NCBI GenBank assembly: GCA_944324205.1
Contig: CALUVK010000017.1
Span: forward strand, 1-16,737
Direction of reading: 5' to 3'
Length of the DNA stretch: 16,737 nt
Source: Candidatus Gastranaerophilales bacterium
Lineage (GTDB): Bacteria; Cyanobacteriota; Vampirovibrionia; Gastranaerophilales; Gastranaerophilaceae
Shown here: positions 1 to 6,192 of the stretch, one piece after another
How the letters are laid out: each line of letters starts with the position of its first letter
Position numbering within the stretch: position 1 is the stretch's first letter
Program-made: the position numbers and the translations under genes
Notes under the pieces: generated by a model
Seen by the model: only the letters and a program-made list of their open reading frames with translations
The model's database searches: none
What the model was told of the DNA's origin: nothing

Positions 1-45
1 TATATACAAGATATCACAAATCATTACATAGTAAAGGAGAAATAT

Positions 46-234
46 ATGGCAAGAGTTTTAATTTCAATGCCCGAAGAATTTTTGGACAAGATTGATCAGG
101 TAGCAGAAGGCGAAAACAGAACACGTTCTGAACTAATCAGGGAAGCTTTAAGAAGCTATATGTATAAAAGCAGAATGAAAGCTAATACTATGGCTACAAA
201 AAATGCTGCAATTCTGGAAGCATTGCTGGATTAA
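46..234 (+). CDS. Ribbon-helix-helix (CopG/EndoAI-like) DNA-binding protein
   Basis: A 62-residue protein with the ribbon-helix-helix pattern: an N-terminal beta strand (ARVLISMPEEFLDKID, residues 2-17), then a polar turn with N-R-T-R-S (about 24-28), then a helix ELIREALRSYM. RHH proteins bind DNA as dimers through the strand and often serve as antitoxins of MazF-type toxins or as small repressors. The ribosome site AAAGGAG lies 6 nt before the ATG, so the start is secure. No toxin gene follows: a strong terminator comes about 50 nt after the stop and the next gene is on the opposite strand. A partner could only lie upstream, outside the window. The tail (about 43-62) is basic, then helical. 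The family call is good; whether it is an antitoxin or a solitary regulator cannot be decided here. Confidence 0.85.
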   Translation: MARVLISMPEEFLDKIDQVAEGENRTRSELIREALRSYMYKSRMKANTMATKNAAILEALLD

Positions 235-285
235 ACTGAATTTTAAAGCGAAGCGGAAAAAGGAAAAGGATTTAAAAGGATTAAA

Positions 286-316
286 AAAGACCGTTTTATA
301 AACGGTCTTTTGTTTT
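286..316. terminator. Bidirectional Rho-independent terminator
   Basis: A perfect 11-bp stem (AAAGACCGTTT, 286-296, with AAACGGTCTTT, 300-310) closes a 3-nt loop. A T-rich tract follows on the plus strand and an A-tract (283-288) precedes it, so it can end the RHH gene from the left and the acetolactate synthase gene from the right. Confidence 0.85.
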
Positions 317-342
317 ATTAAATTTTAATTTATCAGTCAATA

Positions 343-1962
343 TTAAATATTCTCGAATGAATCTATTACAATATCGACTATTGCAGTTCCATCATGAGAA
401 ATAGCTCTTTCTAAAGCCGGAATTAATTCATCTTTTTTAGTCACTCTTATTGCAAATAAATCATACGCTTCTGCAATTTTTGTAAAATCAGGATTTATCA
501 TTTCAACCTGATATCTTTTATTGTATATTTTTTCTTGCAATTCCCGAACCATTCCAAGGTAACTATTATTCATAATTATAATTTTTATAGGAATGTGATG
601 TTCTCTACAAGTGGCAAGTTCTTGCAGATTCATTTGGAATGAACCATCACCGGTAATATTTAAAATCAGATTTTTTGGATTTGCAATATGAGCACCTATT
701 GAAGCAGGAAGCCCAAACCCCATTGTTCCCAGCCCTCCTGATGTTATAAATTTACGTGGTTTATTAAAATTAAAAAACTGTGCCGTAAGCATTTGATGTT
801 GTCCGACATCTGTTATAACTATCGGTTCATAATATTTTGTAAACTCTGATAGGGTCTCAAGAACATATGATGAATGCAACGTAGCAGAATTGTCCGGATA
901 TTTAAAATAATTATCCTTTAATGCATCTATTTCCATTAGCCATTTTTTAGATTTAGTAACAATTTTTTCTGTATTTGCAAGAAATATATTTAAAAACTCC
1001 TTAACATCAGCGATTATTTCTAAATCGACTGATTTATTAGATTTTTCTATATTGATATTTACGACTTTAAAATCTTTTGTAAAATTGTTATTTTTACATG
1101 TAGACCTATCCGACAGTGAAACACCCAGAGCTATTAGCAAATCACAACGATTAAGAGCCGAATTTGCAGCATCTATACCATTTAGTCCAATCATTCCCAT
1201 ATATAAATTATTTTCTGAAGGATAAATTCCTATTCCCATTAGTGAAGATACGACAGGGCATTGTAATTTTGCAACAAAACGTTCTATTTCAGATGATGCA
1301 TTAATACACCCGCCACCGACTAAAACTAACGGTTTTTGAGCGGCGTTTATAAGTTGTTTTAGATAACTAATATCTTCTGTATAATTTACATTATAAGCCT
1401 TTTCAGGACTAAAAGATTGCCTCTGAGCTTTGTATTCTGCTTCAAGAAGATTTCGCGGCAGCCCTACAACAACCGGTCCTTTTACACCGGAATTTGCTTC
1501 AAAAAAAGCTCTTTCAAGAACGTCTTCAATATTATCTTTCTCTTCAAGAATAAAGACCTTTTTAGAACAAGAACTTGCAATAGATTTAATATCTACTTTT
1601 TGAAAAACTTTCCCAATATTATTAGTATCTGCAACTTGTCCAGCCAGAATTACAAGAGGAGTTGAATCTGCATAAGCATTTGCTATACCTGTTATTATGT
1701 TAGTAAAGCCCGGTCCAGATGTTACCAGTACAACACCTGTTTTTCCGCTAACTCTTGCATATCCTTCAGCAGCATGAACAGCAGCTTGTTCATGTCTTAC
1801 AAGATAATGTTTAATTTTCTTTTCACCAGCTAATTCATTATAAATGCTTAACACAGAAGCCCCCGGGTAGCCAAAAATACTGTCAACACCGAGTTTTAAT
1901 AATGTATTAACAAGCGTTTCTGCTGTTGTTGTATTCTTTTTAAGACTCATTAGTTTACTCAT
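343..1962 (-). CDS. ilvB: Acetolactate synthase large subunit-like ThDP enzyme
   Basis: A 539-residue thiamine-diphosphate enzyme resembling acetolactate synthase, which condenses pyruvate with pyruvate or 2-ketobutyrate in branched-chain amino acid synthesis. Visible in order: the N-terminal pyrimidine-binding domain with GYPGASVL and catalytic Glu58 (RHEQAAVHAAEGYAR), TSGPGFTN (81-88), a central FAD-type domain, then TDVGQHQM, SGGLGTMGFGLPA and the diphosphate/metal motif GDGSF...NN (438-466). Departures from the family: Leu475 sits where most enzymes have Trp (RELQE instead of RQWQE), Ala111 follows GQV where Pro is usual, and the protein stops at DSFENI without the usual last 20-40 residues. 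No ilvN regulatory subunit is in the window. The frame extends to a TTG at 1983, but ATG 1962 is preferred because a promoter lies just before it; ATG 1950 is also possible. Another ThDP carboligase specificity is a lesser alternative. Confidence 0.88.
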   Translation of the reverse strand: MSKLMSLKKNTTTAETLVNTLLKLGVDSIFGYPGASVLSIYNELAGEKKIKHYLVRHEQAAVHAAEGYARVSGKTGVVLVTSGPGFTNIITGIANAYADSTPLVILAGQVADTNNIGKVFQKVDIKSIASSCSKKVFILEEKDNIEDVLERAFFEANSGVKGPVVVGLPRNLLEAEYKAQRQSFSPEKAYNVNYTEDISYLKQLINAAQKPLVLVGGGCINASSEIERFVAKLQCPVVSSLMGIGIYPSENNLYMGMIGLNGIDAANSALNRCDLLIALGVSLSDRSTCKNNNFTKDFKVVNINIEKSNKSVDLEIIADVKEFLNIFLANTEKIVTKSKKWLMEIDALKDNYFKYPDNSATLHSSYVLETLSEFTKYYEPIVITDVGQHQMLTAQFFNFNKPRKFITSGGLGTMGFGLPASIGAHIANPKNLILNITGDGSFQMNLQELATCREHHIPIKIIIMNNSYLGMVRELQEKIYNKRYQVEMINPDFTKIAEAYDLFAIRVTKKDELIPALERAISHDGTAIVDIVIDSFENI

Positions 1963-1971
1963 TGCATAGAT

Positions 1972-2000
1972 ATTATACCTCAAATTAAATAAAGTGGTAA
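1972..2000 (-). promoter_or_regulatory. Promoter of the acetolactate synthase gene
   Basis: Reading the minus strand: TTACCA (2000-1995), a 17-nt spacer and a consensus TATAAT (1977-1972). The ATG at 1962 lies only 9 nt downstream, so a start of transcription 6-8 nt after the -10 box leaves a leader of about 1-3 nt. No ribosome site is seen in that space. Confidence 0.6.
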
Positions 2001-2019
2001 ATAAAAACAGTCACTTTAC

Positions 2020-2048
2020 TTGATTTCTAAATTTGTTTACAGTAGAAT
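2020..2048 (+). promoter_or_regulatory. Promoter of the tRNA-Pro transcript
   Basis: TTGATT (2020-2025), a 17-nt spacer and TAGAAT (2043-2048). Transcription would begin near 2055, giving a leader of about 177 nt before the tRNA. It is divergent from the acetolactate synthase promoter, with only 19 nt between the two -35 boxes. Confidence 0.6.
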
Positions 2049-2054
2049 TATTTT

Positions 2055-2231
2055 GCGGAAGGTTATAAATACGCATTGAAAATTAAATATCTGTCGGGAT
2101 GTAGCAAGGACTCCTGAGAAACGATTAATTATCGTTTCGAATGGAGGGAGGTGAGTTTGAACGAAAGTGAGACGAGCCGTATATTAGATATCTACCGAGC
2201 TGCGCCCAGAATATGAAAATTAAATATCTGT
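2055..2231 (+). ncRNA. Structured 5' leader of tRNA-Pro with partial tRNA copy
   Basis: Predicted transcribed leader with no plausible ORF. It contains a copy of the immediate tRNA upstream sequence plus tRNA nucleotides 1-11 (2077-2105). Next comes a CTCC/GGAG-closed hairpin with the inner stem AAACGAT/ATCGTTT (about 2112-2148). The segment AGCTGCGC (2198-2205) is exactly complementary to GCGCAGCT of the tRNA (2241-2248). The region around 2199-2214 can instead form an interrupted helix with the upstream copy (ATAT, CT, GGG and GTAGC blocks). Boundaries rest on the predicted start of transcription. The function is unknown: a maturation-control leader or an insertion scar. Confidence 0.5.
2077..2105 (+). 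repeat. Direct repeat, upstream copy of tRNA-Pro 5' end
   Basis: These 29 nt are identical to 2214-2242 (offset 137). The second copy covers the 18 nt before the tRNA and its first 11 nt (CGGGATGTAGC). The copy lacks the rest of the tRNA, so it is not a second gene. Confidence 0.95.
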
Positions 2232-2308
2232 CGGGATGTAGCGCAGCTTGGTAGCGCACTTCGCTTGGGACGAAGGGGTCGCACGTTCGAATCGTGTCAT
2301 CCCGACCA
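2232..2308 (+). tRNA. tRNA-Pro(UGG)
   Basis: A complete 77-nt cloverleaf with encoded CCA. Acceptor stem CGGGATG (2232-2238) pairs with CATCCCG (2298-2304), discriminator A, CCA at 2306-2308. The anticodon stem CTTCG/CGAAG holds the loop CTTGGGA, giving anticodon TGG. The T-loop TTCGAAT is present. It reads CCN proline codons. Confidence 0.97.
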
Positions 2309-2310
2309 TT

Positions 2311-2342
2311 AAAAAAGAAGTCTTTTAGGACTTCTTTTTTTT
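2311..2342. terminator. Terminator after tRNA-Pro, usable from both sides
   Basis: Stem AAAAAAGAAGTC (2311-2322) with GACTTCTTTTTT (2329-2340), loop TTTTAG, running into T's. It begins 2 nt after the tRNA CCA and abuts the stop codon of the minus-strand gene at 2341, so it probably ends both transcripts. Confidence 0.85.
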
Positions 2343-2838
2343 ATTTTACTTTAGGTCCCTTTAATTTATCATATAGGGACATAATATAATTATCAAAGAC
2401 TTTACCTTTTATTAGCCCTTTAAAGACTTCCGGAATAAACTCTAACCCATCGTTTTTTGACACAGCATATTCAGAAACATCTTTTTTTATTTTTTCTATA
2501 TTTACATTTTTCCAAATAGTTTTTCTCTCAACAACAGAGGGCAAATTTTGAAAATGAAGCCAATGTCCAATTTCATGAAATAATGCATCAAATTTTTCTT
2601 CAGGAGATTTTGATAAATTTGCTTTTGATATAAATAAATACAGTTTATCAAAAATTTTGACACAACTAGACTGTGTTATAAAAGAAGGTCTAAAAACTAT
2701 TTCCTCCGGAAGTTTTTCAACTTTTCCTTCTAGTAACTTCAGTCCTTCATTCAGGTAAGCTTTTGTTTTCTTATTATGATTAAATAATTTAAGTAGCTTA
2801 TATTCCATTTTATATCTAGCTGCAATTAATTTAATCAT
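2341..2838 (-). CDS. Putative small zinc metallopeptidase (HEIGH motif)
   Basis: A 165-residue protein with the zinc-binding motif FHEIGHWLH (87-95): His88, Glu89 and His92, with an extra His95. A conserved-looking tail, VSEYAVSKND then EFIPEVF (121-139), offers Glu133 or Glu137 as a third ligand; similar HExxH...EFxAExF arrangements occur in small gluzincin-like and phage-associated metallopeptidases. The first 60 residues are basic and helical. There is no signal peptide or membrane segment. Its ATG overlaps the TGA of the upstream acyltransferase (ATGA, 2835-2838), which implies translational coupling and a shared transcript. An internal Met11 is another possible start. Substrate and role are unknown; metal-dependent proteolysis is inferred from the motif only. 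Confidence 0.75.
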   Translation of the reverse strand: MIKLIAARYKMEYKLLKLFNHNKKTKAYLNEGLKLLEGKVEKLPEEIVFRPSFITQSSCVKIFDKLYLFISKANLSKSPEEKFDALFHEIGHWLHFQNLPSVVERKTIWKNVNIEKIKKDVSEYAVSKNDGLEFIPEVFKGLIKGKVFDNYIMSLYDKLKGPKVK

Positions 2839-3782
2839 ATGTTATACACCTTGGGTTCCGAACTACGTAAATCACATTTTGCTTCTCTATAGCAAGACCT
2901 AAGATTTTCAGCCAGTATGCCGGATATATATGGTATAACATCTTTGTCTTCTAAGACTTTTTTACAATCTGTTATTAATACTTCGTTTTTATTATCATAA
3001 AATTTTAACAATTTTTTATTAAAATACTTTGAATCAGCATTTCCTCTGCTTACCAAATATCCTTCTTCGGCTCTTTTAAAATAAACTGGTTCGCCAATAT
3101 GAATAGAAGAAATAGATTTATCATGACTAATCCCTAATGGAACTACTTTAACACTTGGCTTTTTGTCAAGAGTCTTTTTTATAATAGATGATACGCCTGG
3201 TTGAAATTTAAAATCTAATGGTAGAAAAGTCAGTGCGGCGAGAGCTCCTTCTGGAAACAAAAATAGATTTATTTGATCTTCTGCAAATTCTTGTATTATT
3301 TTATTTAAAACAAGAGCATTATCATTGTGTCTTTTCCAAAACTTGGTACTTACAGGAACTAATCCCAACCATTTAAGATGTTCACCTTTATCTCCAGCTC
3401 TTTTTATAAACCCCTGGCTCGCCATAATTTTACTCCTTGGACAATTTTGAGCCAATCCATGATAAATATATTCCCGATATAGCAAAGCATTAAAAAAAAC
3501 AGCCGCATCAATATCTTTAGATTGTTTTTTTGTATGATTCATTATAAAAATGCAAGGTTCCGTGCTTTTTACCAGATTTTGCAGAGCACCGCTTTCAACA
3601 TTTATTTCACAAGTTTGTTTACACATACCCTTAGAAAGCTTATAAATATATTTAATATAATCTGGTGAATTTACATTAATATTCTTATAAGCTTTATTTG
3701 CGAGTGAAAAAGGAGCTGAAGCTTTATAGCTCAGCCCCAAATTATATTTACCAGTATATGAATTTATAATAGGAAGTATCAT
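2835..3782 (-). CDS. PlsC-like acyltransferase domain protein
   Basis: A 315-residue protein with the four blocks of lysophospholipid acyltransferases: Asn82-His83 (MNHTKKQSKD) for motif I, GLVPVSTKFW (140-149) for motif II, LFLFPEGA (173-180) for motif III and VVPLG (213-217) for motif IV. Members transfer acyl chains to glycerolipids at the inner membrane. Odd points: the acidic residue of motif I is Asp90, seven residues after the His rather than five, and the N-terminus has no clear membrane helix. The first 30 residues (NSYTGKYNLGLSYKAS) are polar and look lineage-specific. The C-terminal 80 residues are charged and unassigned. The gene ends inside the start of the metallopeptidase gene, and its own start lies 11 nt after the stop of the small gene upstream, so the three form one operon. 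The acyl acceptor is unknown. Confidence 0.78.
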   Translation of the reverse strand: MILPIINSYTGKYNLGLSYKASAPFSLANKAYKNINVNSPDYIKYIYKLSKGMCKQTCEINVESGALQNLVKSTEPCIFIMNHTKKQSKDIDAAVFFNALLYREYIYHGLAQNCPRSKIMASQGFIKRAGDKGEHLKWLGLVPVSTKFWKRHNDNALVLNKIIQEFAEDQINLFLFPEGALAALTFLPLDFKFQPGVSSIIKKTLDKKPSVKVVPLGISHDKSISSIHIGEPVYFKRAEEGYLVSRGNADSKYFNKKLLKFYDNKNEVLITDCKKVLEDKDVIPYISGILAENLRSCYREAKCDLRSSEPKVYNI

Positions 3783-3793
3783 TTGTTATTCCA

Positions 3794-4057
3794 TTAGTCA
3801 CAATTACAATTAGATTTTTCGCGCTGATCTTCTGGTGTATCACAAATATCATCACATAGAGAATCACAAGGATTCCAGCCTTCGTCATTTCCTTTAATAA
3901 TATCGCCTTCAATTGCTTTATCCGGCTTTGACAAACCTTTAACAAAAGTATCAACTCCAAGTCCTGCTGCAGCTGCAGTAGCTATACCTGTTGCAGCTCG
4001 TTTTACAACCTGTGTTTTGTTTCCAAATGTTGTTACATTAATAGCTTGAATTTTCAT
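3794..4057 (-). CDS. Small lineage-specific protein, Cys-rich tail
   Basis: An 87-residue protein of unknown function beginning MKIQAINVTTFGNKTQ. It has an Ala/Gly-rich hydrophobic stretch (about residues 20-33) and an acidic C-terminus with five cysteines (CDSLCDDICD, then CNCD), which may bind metal or form disulfides. The ATG at 4057 is preferred over the one two codons earlier (4063), because AGGGG sits 7 nt before 4057 but only 1 nt before 4063. The opening resembles MKIYAIRNGV of the protein at 7370 and MNINAINNTVF of the ORF at 4295, suggesting a family sharing a short N-terminal motif. First gene of the run with the acyltransferase and the metallopeptidase-like protein. Confidence 0.7.
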   Translation of the reverse strand: MKIQAINVTTFGNKTQVVKRAATGIATAAAAGLGVDTFVKGLSKPDKAIEGDIIKGNDEGWNPCDSLCDDICDTPEDQREKSNCNCD

Positions 4058-4088
4058 TTTCATTCCCCTTTCATATTCTTTTCACACT

Positions 4089-4295
4089 TTAGGATGGTAT
4101 TTTTACACTTTTCTTTACTTTTATTATTTTTGATATTATTACAGGAAAACAAGTTATAAATTTCAAAACATGTTTAACGCAATGATTAGTACTATGGCAA
4201 TAAAAACAAAAATTATTCACCGTTTTTTTGGGTTTTGGATTAGCAAACCGTATTCTTGCATTAAATACTGTATTGTTTATAGCATTGATATTCAT
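4089..4295 (-). CDS. Possible small protein or gene remnant, MKI-type N-terminus
   Basis: A 68-residue reading frame starting MNINAINNTVFNARIRFANP. The opening matches the M-[KN]-I-x-A-I pattern of the neighbouring small protein (3794-4057), which is the only reason to prefer it over the overlapping plus-strand frame. Residues 30-40 hold a C-x-x-C pair and a histidine; the end is hydrophobic then basic. There is no convincing ribosome site before the ATG. It may be the decayed copy of a longer relative whose 3' part was lost. Low confidence. Confidence 0.35.
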   Translation of the reverse strand: MNINAINNTVFNARIRFANPKPKKTVNNFCFYCHSTNHCVKHVLKFITCFPVIISKIIKVKKSVKIPS

Positions 4296-4388
4296 AACTT
4301 AAGAATGATTTTAACATATGTTTTAAAAATAAGTTTAAAAGTATATACGATTTTTATAAAAATTTACAATTAAAAAAAATTTTCATAT

Positions 4389-4417
4389 TTGAACAGTAAT
4401 GTGAATTGTAATAAAAT
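4389..4417 (+). promoter_or_regulatory. Promoter of the ABC permease gene, leaderless geometry
   Basis: TTGAAC (4389-4394), a 17-nt spacer and TAAAAT (4412-4417). The start codon is at 4424, 6 nt after the -10 box, where transcription itself should begin. No ribosome site is present. The spacing is the same as upstream of 9342. Confidence 0.65.
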
Positions 4418-4423
4418 GCTTAT

Positions 4424-5230
4424 ATGAAAAAAATCATCATGTATATCTTTTTAGCAATAGTTGCATTATCAATGTTACTTCCTTTTTTTACAATGATTTT
4501 AATTTCACTAAGCGGCGAAGAAAACATTTTCACAAATTATCAAAACATAGACCTTAATTTTTTATCTTATAAGAATGTCTTTGCTACAATCCCAGTTATA
4601 AGATATTTTTTAAATAGTTTGCTAGTAGCTTTACTCACTACTGTAGGACAAGTTTTTATTGCTGCTCTTGCCGGGTATGGATTCTCTAGGTTAAAGTTTA
4701 CAGGTAGTGATTTTCTATTTTTTCTAATAATACTCACAATGATGATTCCACCACAAGTTAATATTGTTCCACTATTTTGGATAATGAGTAAACTCGGTTG
4801 GGTGAACACCTATCAAGCATTGATTGTACCTGGAATATTTGGAGGTTTTGGAGTCTTTATGATGAGACAATACTTCCTGAAGTTTGAAAAAGAACTTGAA
4901 GAAGCATCCTTAATTGATGGATGCAACAGCTTTCAAACATTTTTTAAAATTGCACTTCCCTGTGCCACACCAGCTATAGCTTCTTTAAGCATATTCACAT
5001 TTGTGACAACGTGGAACAGCTTTATTTGGCCTTTAATTATTACTAACACAGATAGCATGAGAACCCTTGCCGTTGGCCTTGCAATATTTAAAGGCTCATT
5101 CAGGGAACTGACACTTTGGGGAGAATTAATGGCCGGAGCTTGCATATGCTCACTTCCCGTCATACTTGTTTTTATTATTGGAAAGAATTTTTTAATTAAC
5201 AACCCTATGGATGGAGCCATAAAAGAATAA
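4424..5230 (+). CDS. Sugar-type ABC transporter permease (MalG/UgpE-like)
   Basis: A 268-residue inner-membrane permease with about six transmembrane segments (near 5-28, 64-86, 97-119, 130-148, 182-204 and 234-253). The cytoplasmic EAA loop that contacts the ATPase is at 160-183: EASLIDGCNS, FFKIALPCATPA. The order MIPPQVNIVPLFWIMSKLGW and the C-terminal P-M-D-G-A-I-K are typical of the MalG/UgpE branch importing sugars or glycerol phosphate. These permeases work as heterodimers with a MalF-type partner, an ATPase and a binding protein, but none is in the window: the gene stands alone between a divergent operon and convergent ftsY, 9 nt away. The substrate cannot be told. The mRNA is probably leaderless. 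Confidence 0.92.
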   Translation: MKKIIMYIFLAIVALSMLLPFFTMILISLSGEENIFTNYQNIDLNFLSYKNVFATIPVIRYFLNSLLVALLTTVGQVFIAALAGYGFSRLKFTGSDFLFFLIILTMMIPPQVNIVPLFWIMSKLGWVNTYQALIVPGIFGGFGVFMMRQYFLKFEKELEEASLIDGCNSFQTFFKIALPCATPAIASLSIFTFVTTWNSFIWPLIITNTDSMRTLAVGLAIFKGSFRELTLWGELMAGACICSLPVILVFIIGKNFLINNPMDGAIKE

Positions 5231-5239
5231 TTTTTGATT

Positions 5240-6142
5240 TTAACTGAATACAGCTTCTACAAATTCTTTAGAATCGAAATTTTTCAAATCTTGCATACCT
5301 TCTCCCACCCCAACAAGTTTTACCGGCAGATTAAGTTCTTTTGCAATTGCAATAACAATTGCTCCTTTCGCAGAACCATCCAGTTTAGTAAGAGCAACTG
5401 CAGTAAGATTTACACATTCTTTAAAGACTTTCGCCTGCTGTAAACCATTTTGTCCGGTATTTGCATCTATTACAAGAATACTTTCTCTTAATTCATTTGG
5501 AGCATTTTTATCTATTACAGTTTTAATTTTTGCAAGCTCTTCCATTAAATTAAATTTATTTTGAAGTCTACCGGCTGTATCCACAAGAATTACATCATAT
5601 TTTTCATTTCGTGCTTTTTGAATAGCCTCGTATACAACAGATGCAGGATCTGCTTTATCACGTCTTATAATGTCTGCTCCGGAACGTTTTGACCATATAT
5701 CCGCCTGTTCTTCTGCTGCAGCTCGAAATGTGTCTCCTGCTGCTATCAGGACTTTCTTGCCCTCTTGTTTAAAACGATATGCTAACTTACCTATTAGTGT
5801 TGTCTTTCCTGCACCATTCACACCTGTAATAAAATAAATATTTAATTCATTCTCTTTATAATTCATTTTGCAACTGCCAGCTGCAGCAAGAGTATCTAAA
5901 AATTCTCTTTGCAGATATTCTTTTACTTCCGCCGGTTTTATCTTATTTTGCCCCCTTAGATTGTCAACAAGTTCTGCCGCGTAATTTACACCCAAATCAG
6001 CACTTATTAAAATATCTTCCATATCATCTAATACAAAATCTGAAAATTCTTCTTCCCCTGAAATTACATCTACAACATTTCCAACAAGAACTTGTGCTGT
6101 TTTTGAAACAGTATTTTTTAATTTATCGAAAAAATTAAACAA
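5240..6142 (-). CDS. ftsY: Signal recognition particle receptor FtsY
   Basis: A 300-residue SRP GTPase that docks ribosome-SRP complexes to the membrane. The N domain helices (about 1-85) are followed by the G domain: GVNGAGKTT (107-115), DTFRAAAEEQ (137-146), DTAGR (188-192), DANTGQN (226-232), TKLDGSAKG (252-260) and GVGEGMQDL (278-286). The RAAAEEQ insertion box and LDGSAKG separate SRP GTPases from other GTPases, and the absence of an M domain separates FtsY from Ffh. There is no acidic A domain, as in many short bacterial FtsY proteins; a membrane-binding helix could be residues 1-20. The start is a TTG, chosen because AAAGGA lies 7 nt upstream. It is the last gene after nusB and the YWPDG-repeat gene. 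No terminator is obvious in the 9 nt before the convergent permease gene. Confidence 0.96.
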   Translation of the reverse strand: MFNFFDKLKNTVSKTAQVLVGNVVDVISGEEEFSDFVLDDMEDILISADLGVNYAAELVDNLRGQNKIKPAEVKEYLQREFLDTLAAAGSCKMNYKENELNIYFITGVNGAGKTTLIGKLAYRFKQEGKKVLIAAGDTFRAAAEEQADIWSKRSGADIIRRDKADPASVVYEAIQKARNEKYDVILVDTAGRLQNKFNLMEELAKIKTVIDKNAPNELRESILVIDANTGQNGLQQAKVFKECVNLTAVALTKLDGSAKGAIVIAIAKELNLPVKLVGVGEGMQDLKNFDSKEFVEAVFS

Positions 6143-6192
6143 AGCATTATCCTTTCACTAAGTATTAATGTATGATTAATCTGTTTACAAGG

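Noticed and set aside
2077..2105. Possible second tRNA-Pro gene
   Set aside because: Only the first 11 nt of the tRNA are present; no anticodon arm, T-arm or 3' acceptor strand follows.
2161..2210. Resemblance of GAGCCGTAT to group II intron domain V
   Set aside because: The following bases do not complete the domain V helix and catalytic triad pairing, and no intron-type boundaries or reverse transcriptase are present.
2055..2231. T-box riboswitch
   Set aside because: T-boxes precede synthetase or amino acid genes and carry a specifier loop, T-box sequence and terminator; this leader precedes a tRNA and has none of these.
3748..3960. Minus-strand reading frame overlapping the Cys-rich small protein
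   Set aside because: It lies in another frame of a better supported gene and runs into the start of the acyltransferase gene.
4170..4373. Plus-strand reading frame of 67 codons before the permease
   Set aside because: Hydrophobic, low-complexity translation of AT-rich DNA with no ribosome site; the opposite frame at least shares an N-terminal motif with neighbours.
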